A stretch of 57,485 nt of DNA from an uncultured bacterium (lineage in GTDB: Bacteria > Bacteroidota > Bacteroidia > Bacteroidales > Bacteroidaceae). The first letter of the stretch is position 1; each line of letters opens with the position of its first letter. The DNA lies in contig CAJMQU010000030.1 in NCBI GenBank assembly GCA_905215555.1, positions 1 to 57,485 of the forward strand, read 5' to 3'. The translations under genes were made by a program, and so were the position numbers. Shown one piece after another: positions 43,152-51,896 of this stretch. The notes below the pieces were generated by a model, which was given only the letters and a program-made list of their open reading frames with translations, did no database searches and had not been told where the DNA came from.

Positions 43152-43180
43152 TAGTCAAATTAAAGATAATCTGAGAACTT

Positions 43181-44098
43181 ATGCCATTAAATTTACCCGA
43201 TAAACTGCCGGCGATAGAGTTGCTGAAAGAAGAGAATATATTTGTCATTGACAACTCACGCGCCACGCAACAGGACATCCGTCCGTTACGCATCGTTATC
43301 CTGAACTTGATGCCTTTGAAGATTACCACGGAGACAGACCTTGTGCGTTTGCTCTCCAATACACCGCTTCAAGTGGAAATCTCGTTCATGAAAATCAAGA
43401 GTCATACATCCAAGAATACGCCTGTTGAACATATGCAGACGTTCTATACTGACTTTGAGAAGATGCGTGGCGAGAAGTATGACGGCATGATTATCACCGG
43501 TGCCCCAGTGGAACAACTGGATTTTGAAGCGGTGACTTACTGGGATGAAATAATGGAAATCTTTGATTGGGCGCGTACGCACGTCACTTCCACACTTTAT
43601 ATATGCTGGGCGGCACAGGCCGGACTCTATCATCATTATGGAGTGCCCAAGCATGCGTTGGACAAGAAGATGTTCGGTATTTTCGAGCATCGTCCGTTGC
43701 AGCCGCTGCATGCCATTTTCCGTGGTTTCGATGATATGTTCTATGTTCCCCATAGCCGTCATACGGAAGTGCGGAAAGAAGATATCCTGAAGGTGCCCGA
43801 ATTGACTTTGCTTTCCGAATCGGAAGAGGCAGGCGTACATCTTGTTGTGGCACGTGGCGGGCGTGAATTCTTCGTAACCGGTCATTCAGAATACTCTCCG
43901 ATGACGTTGGACACAGAATACCGCAGGGATTTGGACAAGGGACTGCCTATTGAAATGCCTCGTAATTATTATGTGAACGATGATCTGAATAAAGGTGTCA
44001 TGGTGCGCTGGCGTGCTCATGCCAATTTGTTGTTCTCTAATTGGCTGAACTATTTTGTATATCAGGAAACTCCGTATAATATCAACGATATAGAATGA
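43181..44098 (+). CDS. metA: MetA-family homoserine O-acyltransferase, probably acetyl-CoA specific
   Basis: A 305-residue enzyme activating homoserine for methionine synthesis. The catalytic nucleophile is Cys142 in 'YICWAAQAGLYHHYG', and His/Glu partners lie in 'VTGHSEYSP'. Residue 111 is Glu (GAPVEQLDFE). In characterised MetA proteins Gly111 goes with succinyl-CoA and Glu111 with acetyl-CoA, so the product here is probably O-acetylhomoserine. The stop overlaps the U32 peptidase start by 4 bases (ATGA). metF lies nearby on the other strand. Confidence 0.94.
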   Translation: MPLNLPDKLPAIELLKEENIFVIDNSRATQQDIRPLRIVILNLMPLKITTETDLVRLLSNTPLQVEISFMKIKSHTSKNTPVEHMQTFYTDFEKMRGEKYDGMIITGAPVEQLDFEAVTYWDEIMEIFDWARTHVTSTLYICWAAQAGLYHHYGVPKHALDKKMFGIFEHRPLQPLHAIFRGFDDMFYVPHSRHTEVRKEDILKVPELTLLSESEEAGVHLVVARGGREFFVTGHSEYSPMTLDTEYRRDLDKGLPIEMPRNYYVNDDLNKGVMVRWRAHANLLFSNWLNYFVYQETPYNINDIE

Positions 44099-45999
44099 TA
44101 AAGCAACGGAAAATAGAATTGCTGGCGCCTGCCAAGAATCTGGAATGTGGCATTGAGGCTATTAATCATGGTGCGGATGCTGTGTACATCGGCGCGCCTC
44201 GGTTTGGTGCGCGTGCGGCGGCCGGTAACTCACTGGAAGATATAGCAGCTTTGGTGGCGCATGCCCATTTATATAATGCCCGGATTTACGTCACGGTCAA
44301 TACGATTCTGAAAGAAGAAGAACTGGAGGAAACGGAGGTTATGATTTGGGATTTGTATCGTGCGGGCGTCGATGCACTTATTGTGCAGGATATGGGAATC
44401 ACCTGTCTGAACTTGCCACCTATCCCTTTGCATGCCAGTACGCAAATGGACAACCGTACGCCGGAGAAAGTACGTTTCCTCACAGAAGCCGGTTTCCGGC
44501 AGGTGGTGTTGGCGCGTGAACTATCTTTGCAGGATATTCATCGTATTCACAACGCTTGTCCTGAGACACCGCTGGAGATTTTCGTACACGGTGCACTTTG
44601 TGTCAGTTATAGCGGACAGTGCTATGTCAGTCAGGCTTGCTTCGGACGCAGTGCCAACCGGGGAGAGTGTGCACAATTCTGCCGCCTGCCTTTCAGCCTG
44701 ACGGACACGGACGGAAAAGTGATAGTGCGCGATAAGCATCTGCTTTCTCTTAAAGATTTGAATCAGAGTGATATTTTAGAAGAATTGCTTGATGCCGGTG
44801 CTACCTCCCTCAAAATAGAAGGTCGTCTGAAAGATGTCTCTTATGTAAAGAATGTCACAGCGGCCTATCGCCAGAAACTGGATGCCATCTTTGCACGCCG
44901 CAAAGAATATGTGCGTGCCTCTTCCGGTACTTGCCGTTATACTTTCCGTCCGCAACTGGATAAGAGTTTCAGCCGTGGTTTTACCCACTACTTTCTGCAT
45001 GGACGTAGCGAAGGGATTTTCTCTTTCGATACTCCTAAGTCTCTCGGTGAAGAGATGGGAACCATGAAGGAGCAACGCGGGAACTACCTTACGGTGGCCG
45101 GACTGAAATCTTTCAATAATGGTGATGGGGTATGCTATCTTGATGAGCAGGGACGTTTACAAGGTTTCCGCATTAATCGTGTGGATGGAAATAAGCTTTA
45201 TCCTGCGGGGGAGATGCCTCGTATCCGCCCGCGGACTGTGCTCTACCGCAACTTTGACCAAGAATTTGAAAAGTTGCTTTCCCGTAAGTCTTCCGAGCGG
45301 AAGATTGCTGTGTCCTTGCTTTTGGCAGATACAGCTTTCGGTTTTACACTGACTGCTACGGATGAGGATGCTAACAGTGTGACTCTTTCTTTCCCTTATC
45401 AGAAAGAACTTGCCCGTACTCCGCAGGCGGATAATCTGCGTACGCAACTTGGCAAATTGGGAAACACTCCCTTTGAAGCTTGTCTTCTTGTAGAACCGAA
45501 TCAGCATTCGCCCGAAACCGGCTCTGCTATTGAAATTCATTTTTCCGGTAACTGGTTTCTCCCTGCTTCCGTTGTAGCCGAATGGCGTCGTCAGATTATA
45601 GACAAACTCATTACTGCCCGCCGCATCAACTACCACCGTGAATTGGCTGTCTGGAAACCGACCACCCATCCTTTCCCGCTTCCTGAGACTTCGCATAAAT
45701 CGGTCGCTTCTGGGGCTGCATTGACGTATCTCGGCAATGTAATGAATATCCGTTCCGCTTCCTTCTATACTGACCATGGTGTTGCCTCCGTGGCTCCGGC
45801 CTATGAGAAGCAGCCTGTTCCGGGTGCTGTTCTGATGTTCTGCAAGCATTGCCTGCGTTATAGTATGGGGTGGTGTCCCACTTATCAGAAGGGGCGTTCA
45901 CCTTATCGGGAACCTTACTACTTGTCGGGAACAGATGGTAAGCGTTTCCGGCTGGAGTTCGATTGTAAAAATTGTCAGATGAAGGTTTATGCGGAATAA
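44095..45999 (+). CDS. U32 family peptidase-like protein (RlhA/YdcP type)
   Basis: A 634-residue protein with the U32 barrel: 'ELLAPAKNLECGIEAINHGADAVYIG' at the N-terminus (residues about 8-33), the U32 signature region 'EIFVHGALCVSYSGQCYVSQ' with conserved Cys (GECAQFCRLPF), and a C-terminal region with CKHCLRYSMGWCP. Despite the name, bacterial members with this long form (RlhA) act in hydroxylation of 23S rRNA, and shorter TrhP in tRNA; proteolysis is doubtful. The start overlaps metA by 4 bases, so translation is coupled. Confidence 0.88.
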   Translation: MIKQRKIELLAPAKNLECGIEAINHGADAVYIGAPRFGARAAAGNSLEDIAALVAHAHLYNARIYVTVNTILKEEELEETEVMIWDLYRAGVDALIVQDMGITCLNLPPIPLHASTQMDNRTPEKVRFLTEAGFRQVVLARELSLQDIHRIHNACPETPLEIFVHGALCVSYSGQCYVSQACFGRSANRGECAQFCRLPFSLTDTDGKVIVRDKHLLSLKDLNQSDILEELLDAGATSLKIEGRLKDVSYVKNVTAAYRQKLDAIFARRKEYVRASSGTCRYTFRPQLDKSFSRGFTHYFLHGRSEGIFSFDTPKSLGEEMGTMKEQRGNYLTVAGLKSFNNGDGVCYLDEQGRLQGFRINRVDGNKLYPAGEMPRIRPRTVLYRNFDQEFEKLLSRKSSERKIAVSLLLADTAFGFTLTATDEDANSVTLSFPYQKELARTPQADNLRTQLGKLGNTPFEACLLVEPNQHSPETGSAIEIHFSGNWFLPASVVAEWRRQIIDKLITARRINYHRELAVWKPTTHPFPLPETSHKSVASGAALTYLGNVMNIRSASFYTDHGVASVAPAYEKQPVPGAVLMFCKHCLRYSMGWCPTYQKGRSPYREPYYLSGTDGKRFRLEFDCKNCQMKVYAE

Positions 46000-47035
46000 G
46001 GGATTGAAATATGATTTAAGAATGCAAATCGGCATAGTACTATGCAGGGCATACAGTTTCTTTTCTTTGCGCAGGTCTGCACTTATCTGTATTTCCTTAT
46101 TCTTGTGTTTCTGTTTTCTTTCTTGCCGCTATTCGCGTCCTAACCTGAATGATGAAGGAATGAGTGCCGCTACCCGCGATTCCCTGACTTGTCTTTATGA
46201 CCGCCACTATACGCTGAACACTAATCTGGAAGTGGTGCAGGATTCTGTGGTGCTTGCCTGTCTGCCTGTGAAAGATTGTTATAACACCCTTTACAAGGGA
46301 GACCGCGTGGTGGTGGCTGAGTTTGCCATTCATCCGGCGGACAGCGTGGATAGTGTCTGGGTGAAGCTGGCCCATACTCAGGAGATACAGGGGTGGATTG
46401 GCGAGCGGGAAATGATGCAGGCTTTTGTGCCGACGGATAGTATCTCTCAATTCATTTACTTGTTCAGTGATACGCATGCTTCATATTTCGTTATCATCTT
46501 CGCTTTGTTTGTGGGTGCTTGGATGCTCCGTTTGTTTCATCGCAAACAGTTGAAGATGGTCTATTTTAATGATATTGACAGTGTGTATCCGCTGTTGCTT
46601 TGCCTGTTGATGGCATTCAGTGCTACGGTGTATGAGTCCATGCAAGTTTTTGTGCCCGAAACGTGGGAACATTTTTACTTTAATCCTACGCTTTCTCCTT
46701 TTAAGGTGCCGTTTGTTCTTTCAGGCTTCTTGCTGAGTATCTGGTTGTTCATCATTGTGTTGCTGGCTGTGCTCGATGATTTGTTCCGCCAGCTTTCGCC
46801 TGCTGCCGCTGTATTCTATTTGCTGGGGTTGGCATCTTGCTGCATCTTCTGCTATTTCTTCTTTATATTGACCACGCAGATATATATCGGCTACGTCTTT
46901 CTGGCTACTTTTATCTGGATTTTCCTGAAAAAAATGCATACTACGTTTGTTGTTTATCGTTATTGTTGTGGTAATTGCGGACAGAAGCTCAAAGAAAAAG
47001 GGCGTTGTCCGATTTGCGGGGCGATTAATGAGTAA
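45989..47035 (+). CDS. membrane protein with SH3-like domain and C-terminal zinc ribbon
   Basis: A 348-residue protein. The N-terminus carries a hydrophobic segment ending in a lipobox-like 'CFLSC' (about 44-48). A soluble region with SH3b character follows (e.g. 'VWVKLAHTQEIQGWIGE', about 123-139), then about five TM helices (from about 165). The end is a zinc ribbon with CGNCGQ and CPICG. The start may be 45989 (11-base overlap with the U32 gene) or 46022. I do not recognise a named family. Domain order suggests a periplasm-facing SH3 sensor and a cytosolic zinc knuckle. Confidence 0.75.
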   Translation: MRNKGLKYDLRMQIGIVLCRAYSFFSLRRSALICISLFLCFCFLSCRYSRPNLNDEGMSAATRDSLTCLYDRHYTLNTNLEVVQDSVVLACLPVKDCYNTLYKGDRVVVAEFAIHPADSVDSVWVKLAHTQEIQGWIGEREMMQAFVPTDSISQFIYLFSDTHASYFVIIFALFVGAWMLRLFHRKQLKMVYFNDIDSVYPLLLCLLMAFSATVYESMQVFVPETWEHFYFNPTLSPFKVPFVLSGFLLSIWLFIIVLLAVLDDLFRQLSPAAAVFYLLGLASCCIFCYFFFILTTQIYIGYVFLATFIWIFLKKMHTTFVVYRYCCGNCGQKLKEKGRCPICGAINE

Positions 47036-47080
47036 GACTTAATAGGACTATAATCAGTGTGATACGGTTATTTTAACGAA

Positions 47081-47112
47081 AACGAGCGTCTCCACAAAAG
47101 GAAACGCCCGTG
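47081..47112 (-). terminator. hairpin terminator between the SH3/zinc-ribbon and TonB receptor genes
   Basis: ACGAGCGTCTCC pairs with GGAAACGCCCGT (two mismatches) around a short loop. On the minus strand it is followed by a T-rich stretch, so it mainly ends the receptor transcript but sits between convergent genes and may serve both. Confidence 0.7.
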
Positions 47113-47137
47113 ATTCTTTATAGGAATAAAGTTGTTT

Positions 47138-49534
47138 TTAGAATCTGCAACGCAATTCAATGCCTGCCTGAATAGGACGGCCTTTCTGCATGAATCCGTT
47201 ACCCATGCTTTCGAAGTAGAAAGCGGCATAATCTTTGTCCAATACATTGCGAACCCAGAAGTCAATCTGTCCGTTGCCTTTCCGGAAGCTGAGGCGTCCG
47301 TTCAGTGTGCCGTAGAAGGACTGGCTTGCGTTGTTCTGCTCTGTCCAGTAGATGCGGCCGGCACCGGTGTAGTTGGCGTTTACCTGAATGCGGTCCAGCC
47401 AATGGCCCGGGTTGATTCGGAAGATGTATTGTCCGCCCAGATTTAATGTATGCTTGGGTACGAAGGGTACGTAATTGCCCTTGTAATTGTTTTCATTGCT
47501 TGTTGCATAGTCTTTGAAGGTAGCATAGGTATAGCCATAGCAAGCGTTCAGGGTAAGTGCATCGGTCACTGCTGCCCGCAGGCTTGCTTCTGCTCCATAG
47601 CTGCGGCTCTTTCCGGCATTAACGGTGATGCGTCCCAAACCACTTTCGGCAAACTTGGCTATTTGCTGGTCGCGGGTGTCCATGTAGAAAACGGACAAAT
47701 CGGTAAGCAAGCGTCCTTCCAGTAGGGTGAGGTGACTGCCTATTTCGTAATTCCAAGTATATTCGGGCTTGTATCGGGTGGCGTCACGCACGTCCGGCAC
47801 ATGCTGCTTGATGCTTTCAACGTCAATCATTTGCTCCATCATCTTGAGGTTTTTGTCCTTTACAATGGCGTCTATCATCGAGTTACTCAGTACACCGGTA
47901 ATCAAATCGGAGAACATCTGTATGTTATAGCCTCCTGAGCGATAGCCGCGTGTGGCGGTAGCATATACATTGTTACCTTTCTTCCATTCATATTGCAAGG
48001 CAAATTTCGGTAATAACTGAACGTAGTCAGTAGATTCTTTGCCTAAATAGCTGGCATTCCCTTGTAGTGGCGCTGCATTCTCAATGACGATGGGGAACGG
48101 CATGCCTGGCTTTGATACAGTTACCTTGAAATCGAAGTCGGTAGGAGTGGAGGCGGAATTATAGTCCATCTTGATCTTTTCATAATCCAGACGCAATCCG
48201 ATGGTAGCAGACAAGCCTTTTACGAATAAATCATTGAAAGTGGATTGATGGAAGATGGCTCCACTCAGTGTCGGAGTATCGAAACTGCCGCTTACTCTCA
48301 TGCTCTCATTGTTGATGCTCATGCGCATGTCGGGGACCCCTTTTGCGACAAGCCCTTCGAATACATTGTTGGCATTTCCTTCGATTACTTGATTGATGCC
48401 CTCTTTATGAAACACCACCGGGCCGTCGGTATGCAGCCATTGGTAAAACCCGAAAGCTCCTGTTGTCCATTCCCACCGCCGGTTCGGTTTTGACTTGAGG
48501 ACAATTTCTTCGGAGATGGTGTTCATTTTCTGCTTTTGCTCAATGTTGAAGATGTTTTCGGGAGTAAAATCCTGATCTATGAACATACGGTCTTTCAGAA
48601 ACTGGTAACCGGTGACAGCACTCAGTGTGAAGTGTCGTGCCTGATGTTCCAGATTCAGTCCGGCATTCATCAGGTTACGGTAATAGCTGCCTGCTTCATC
48701 GTTGGAAATTTTGCCGATATAAGGCTTCAGGTTTTCTTTTTGTGCGGCCGGATTCAAACTACCCATATAGAAATAAGGATATCCTCCCTGGTCACTATAT
48801 TCGTAGCTGACGTTTAAGTCCACTTTCCAATTCTCGGAAGGAAGGTAAATGCCACGGAAACGCCCGCCGGCAGATTGTCCTTCATCTACTTTCTCGTTGT
48901 TTCTTGCTGTATTACGAAAGAATCCGCCTTGATAATCATAGAATCCTCCGGCAGAGAAAGCAAAGCGTTCGGATATCCGGTGGTAGTGGGTCATGGAAGT
49001 ATTATAGGCATTGCGTGTACCAGCTCCCATACGGAAGTCTGTTCCCTGGTAAGAGAAAGGGGATTTAGTATGTATCTTAATCAGCCCCCCCATCGCATTA
49101 CGACCGTACAGTGTTCCCTGCGGGCCGCGCAGCACATCGATACGTTCTACATCGGAGTAATTGAAGTCGAATGCGGACTTATCTATATAAGGTATATTGT
49201 CGACGTATAATCCTACGGACGGGGTGTTGATACGCGAGCCGATGCCGCGGATATAAACGGCAGAAGTCAGGCGCGAACCGTAGTCGGGAATAAATATATT
49301 GGGTACAAGTGCGGTCAGGTTTTTGATTGAGTTCACTTGTGCAGCCTGCATGTCTTGTTGTGAAAGCAGGGTGACGGCGTTTGGCAGCTCGCGCAACTTA
49401 CGGTTTTCTTTGGGTGCTGCAATGATCAGGACTTCTTCAACGTCCACTATTTTCAGGGTATCCACTTCCTCTGCACATACGTTCCCTATCGACAGGAGTG
49501 CCAGGGCAAAGGCAAACAATTTACTCTTCTCCAT
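47138..49534 (-). CDS. TonB-dependent outer-membrane receptor
   Basis: A 798-residue protein with signal peptide (MEKSKLFAFALALLSIGNVCA). A short N-terminal segment without a carboxypeptidase-like domain carries 'VEEVLIIA', a candidate TonB box. The plug domain (about 45-160) has 'YIRGIGSRINTPSVGLYVDN' and 'RIDVLRGPQGTLYGRNAMGG'. A 22-strand barrel follows, ending in C-terminal Phe. There is no SusD partner, so it resembles FecA/siderophore-, heme- or vitamin-type receptors rather than glycan receptors; the ligand is unknown. The start at 49534 fits the signal peptide; the 83-residue longer opening crosses the promoter. The upstream LuxR-like gene is the likely regulator. Confidence 0.93.
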   Translation of the reverse strand: MEKSKLFAFALALLSIGNVCAEEVDTLKIVDVEEVLIIAAPKENRKLRELPNAVTLLSQQDMQAAQVNSIKNLTALVPNIFIPDYGSRLTSAVYIRGIGSRINTPSVGLYVDNIPYIDKSAFDFNYSDVERIDVLRGPQGTLYGRNAMGGLIKIHTKSPFSYQGTDFRMGAGTRNAYNTSMTHYHRISERFAFSAGGFYDYQGGFFRNTARNNEKVDEGQSAGGRFRGIYLPSENWKVDLNVSYEYSDQGGYPYFYMGSLNPAAQKENLKPYIGKISNDEAGSYYRNLMNAGLNLEHQARHFTLSAVTGYQFLKDRMFIDQDFTPENIFNIEQKQKMNTISEEIVLKSKPNRRWEWTTGAFGFYQWLHTDGPVVFHKEGINQVIEGNANNVFEGLVAKGVPDMRMSINNESMRVSGSFDTPTLSGAIFHQSTFNDLFVKGLSATIGLRLDYEKIKMDYNSASTPTDFDFKVTVSKPGMPFPIVIENAAPLQGNASYLGKESTDYVQLLPKFALQYEWKKGNNVYATATRGYRSGGYNIQMFSDLITGVLSNSMIDAIVKDKNLKMMEQMIDVESIKQHVPDVRDATRYKPEYTWNYEIGSHLTLLEGRLLTDLSVFYMDTRDQQIAKFAESGLGRITVNAGKSRSYGAEASLRAAVTDALTLNACYGYTYATFKDYATSNENNYKGNYVPFVPKHTLNLGGQYIFRINPGHWLDRIQVNANYTGAGRIYWTEQNNASQSFYGTLNGRLSFRKGNGQIDFWVRNVLDKDYAAFYFESMGNGFMQKGRPIQAGIELRCRF

Positions 49535-49559
49535 TTTTTTGCTTATATTATTTCGTTTG

Positions 49560-49591
49560 CAAAGTAAGGGCATTTCTTTTTTTCCCGCAAT
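49560..49591 (-). promoter_or_regulatory. TonB receptor promoter
   Basis: On the minus strand: ATTG (49588-49591), 20 bases, TTACTTTG (49560-49567). Both boxes are one base from consensus. The perfect palindrome at 49589-49608 overlaps the upstream box. Confidence 0.55.
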
Positions 49592-49608
49592 CCTCATTAA
49601 TGAGGATT
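49589..49608. promoter_or_regulatory. 20-bp perfect palindrome, candidate operator
   Basis: AATCCTCATTAATGAGGATT is a perfect dyad centred about 45 bases before the predicted receptor transcription start, overlapping the -33 box. LuxR-type dimers bind such sites. The adjacent His-rich LuxR protein (49787-50398) is the obvious candidate, by inference. Confidence 0.65.
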
Positions 49609-49786
49609 TAGAGAATGGCTTAACTCTTTTCCCAGGCACTTTTATTGTTTTTTCTGCCGGATGATAAGTTTTTTGTATGTGGAAAGAATAGCTGTTCACT
49701 ACAATTTTCTTTAGCCGTTGCAGGGAAAAAGGATAAAAGTAGCGGTGCAGCGACTTAGCTTCAAAAGGAGGAGGGGAGTTCAAGGC

Positions 49787-50398
49787 TTAGATGCGGTCTG
49801 CCTCTACATATCCGTGCATCACGGCATAGATAGTCAGTCCCGCCACCGATTTAATACCCAGCTTTTCCGTGATATTCTTCCGGTGGGAGATGACGGTGGT
49901 CAGACTTATATTTAGTTTGTCGGCTATTTCTTTATTGATAAATCCTTTGGTGATCAGTATTAGCACTTCTATTTCGCGAGGGGAGAGGTCGTGGTCGGCA
50001 TAAGGATTTCCTCCGGGATGTCCTGTTTCAGAATGTGAATGACCATGCGGATGTCCTCCTTTATGTCCAAATTGGTGTAGTTGCAAAATACTTTTTATCA
50101 AGGTCTTTTCATCCTGATATATATTTAAGGTCGGTATACCTGCCAGTTGGGGCTGGTTGTCACCGTTTGCCAGTACAATTGTTTTGGGTTTGCGGGGTAG
50201 GAAGAAAGCTGTATGTTCAAAATAGATTTGCGCCGAGATAAAATAGTGTGCGTACATGTCGGGTGTATCATCTACCAGTTCTTCGAACGAACTGAACACG
50301 CGGATGATGGCCATCGGGATAATTTCTTCCAGAAGGTTCTGTAATCCGAGGCACGAAAGGGTATTGGAGTCAACAATTGCTATTTCGGGGGCTATCAT
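49787..50398 (-). CDS. LuxR-type regulator with degenerate receiver and His-rich linker
   Basis: A 203-residue protein. The N-terminal domain (1-105) has a receiver-like start (IAIVDSNTL, Asp10) but no Asp at the usual phosphorylation site ('HYFISAQIY', 51-59), so phosphorylation is unlikely. The linker 108-136 holds eight His (e.g. GHKGGHPHGHSHSETGH), a probable metal-binding loop. The C-terminal LuxR/FixJ helix-turn-helix (139-195) has 'SPREIEVLILITKGFINKEIA' as its opening. Located directly upstream of the TonB receptor in the same orientation, with its own -7 box. Metal-dependent control of the receptor is an inference. Confidence 0.87.
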   Translation of the reverse strand: MIAPEIAIVDSNTLSCLGLQNLLEEIIPMAIIRVFSSFEELVDDTPDMYAHYFISAQIYFEHTAFFLPRKPKTIVLANGDNQPQLAGIPTLNIYQDEKTLIKSILQLHQFGHKGGHPHGHSHSETGHPGGNPYADHDLSPREIEVLILITKGFINKEIADKLNISLTTVISHRKNITEKLGIKSVAGLTIYAVMHGYVEADRI

Positions 50399-50417
50399 AT
50401 AATTCCTTAAATTTTCG

Positions 50418-50425
50418 CAAAAGTA
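50418..50425 (-). promoter_or_regulatory. -7 box of the LuxR-type regulator gene
   Basis: On the minus strand TACTTTTG, an exact match to TAnnTTTG, about 20 bases before the start codon. A good TTTG partner is not seen. Confidence 0.5.
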
Positions 50426-50549
50426 CAGATTATTTTTATGAAACAGGCTATTGCTGCTGAAAAACAGTAACTTTCTCTGCAGGTACTTATAGAACTTTGC
50501 TTTCTCTTCATTTGTTGTTAGTACATAATTTACTTAATATTATTGATTT

Positions 50550-51896
50550 ATGAAATATGATATAGCTATCATCGGTGGCGGTCCTGCCGGTTATACGGCA
50601 GCCGAAAGAGCGGCTGCAAACGGATTGCAAACAGTTCTGTTTGAGAAGAAATCCATTGGTGGCGTTTGCCTCAACGAGGGGTGCATTCCTACCAAGACCT
50701 TGCTCTATTCCGCCAAGTTGTGGGACAATATGAAAAGTGCGTCGAAGTACGGCATTTCCGTGCCCGATGGTTCGGCGTTCGATATGCAGAAGATGATTGA
50801 ACGCAAAGATAAAATAGTGAAAAGGTTGACGGGCGGTGTGCAGATGACTGTCAGTTCCTATGGCGCTGTCATTGTGCCTCACGAAGCTGTGATTACGGGT
50901 GAAGCGGACGGGCGCTTTCTGGTTTCGGCAGCGGGGGAGATGTACGAAGTAACCTATTTGCTGGTGTGTACCGGTTCCGACACGGTTATCCCACCTATCA
51001 AAGGACTGTCTGAAGTTGATTACTGGACGTCAAAGGAAGCCTTGGAGAGCACTGTGTTGCCATCTTCACTGGTCATCATCGGTGGGGGTGTCATCGGAAT
51101 GGAGTTCGCTTCTTTTTTCAATAGCATGGGCGTGCAGGTGTATGTGGTCGAAATGATGCCCGAAGTGCTAGGTGCCATGGATAAAGAGACCAGCGGCATG
51201 TTGCGTGCCGACTATCAGAAGCGTGGAGTCAAATTCCATCTGAATACGAAAGTGGTTGAAGTCAGTCCCAAAGGGGTCACTATTGAGAAGGATGGCAAAA
51301 CCTCACTTATCGGGACGGAAAAGATATTGGTCAGCGTGGGGCGGAAAGCAAATCTGCTGCAAGTGGGGCTGGATAAATTGAACATAGAGCTGCTGCGCAA
51401 CGGTGTGAAAGTGGATGAGCACATGCAAACTTCCCATCCTCGTGTTTATGCTTGTGGCGACATCACCGGACATTCCATGCTGGCACATACTGCCATTCGC
51501 GAAAGTGAAGTTGCTATCAATCACATTTTAAAGGTGGAAGACCGGATGAATTACGATTGTGTGCCCGGTGTTGTGTATACCAATCCTGAAGTGGCAGGAG
51601 TAGGAAAAACCGAAGAAGAGCTGAAAGCTGCCGGCATCGGCTATCGTGTACAGAAACTGCCGATGGCTTATTCCGGTCGTTTCGTTGCCGAGAACGAGCA
51701 GGGAAACGGGCTTTGCAAGCTGATACTGGATGATGACCGGATAATAGGTTGCCACATGCTGGGTAATCCTGCCTCCGAACTGATTGTACTTGCCGGTATT
51801 GCCGTACAGCACGGATATACGGTGGAAGAATTTCAGAAGACTGTCTTCCCACACCCGACAGTCGGCGAAATCTTCCATGAAACACTTTTTGCATAA
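50550..51896 (+). CDS. lpdA: dihydrolipoyl dehydrogenase (E3)
   Basis: A 448-residue flavoprotein disulfide reductase. FAD loop GGGPAGYTAAE (9-19); redox pair Cys40/Cys45 in GGVCLNEGCIPTK; NAD loop IGGGVIGMEFAS; and the C-terminal His-Glu pair in FPHPTVGEIFHE. It reoxidises dihydrolipoyl groups of E2 with NAD+ in the cytosol. The first gene of a lipoyl-enzyme operon; the lipoate ligase start overlaps its stop by one base. Confidence 0.96.
   Translation: MKYDIAIIGGGPAGYTAAERAAANGLQTVLFEKKSIGGVCLNEGCIPTKTLLYSAKLWDNMKSASKYGISVPDGSAFDMQKMIERKDKIVKRLTGGVQMTVSSYGAVIVPHEAVITGEADGRFLVSAAGEMYEVTYLLVCTGSDTVIPPIKGLSEVDYWTSKEALESTVLPSSLVIIGGGVIGMEFASFFNSMGVQVYVVEMMPEVLGAMDKETSGMLRADYQKRGVKFHLNTKVVEVSPKGVTIEKDGKTSLIGTEKILVSVGRKANLLQVGLDKLNIELLRNGVKVDEHMQTSHPRVYACGDITGHSMLAHTAIRESEVAINHILKVEDRMNYDCVPGVVYTNPEVAGVGKTEEELKAAGIGYRVQKLPMAYSGRFVAENEQGNGLCKLILDDDRIIGCHMLGNPASELIVLAGIAVQHGYTVEEFQKTVFPHPTVGEIFHETLFA

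Noticed and set aside
43152..43180. SAM riboswitch before metA
   Set aside because: The leader after the -7 box is only about 20-25 bases, too short for any SAM aptamer.
49535..49783. 83-residue extension of the TonB receptor
   Set aside because: It crosses the promoter and palindrome, and the Met at 49534 starts a normal signal peptide.
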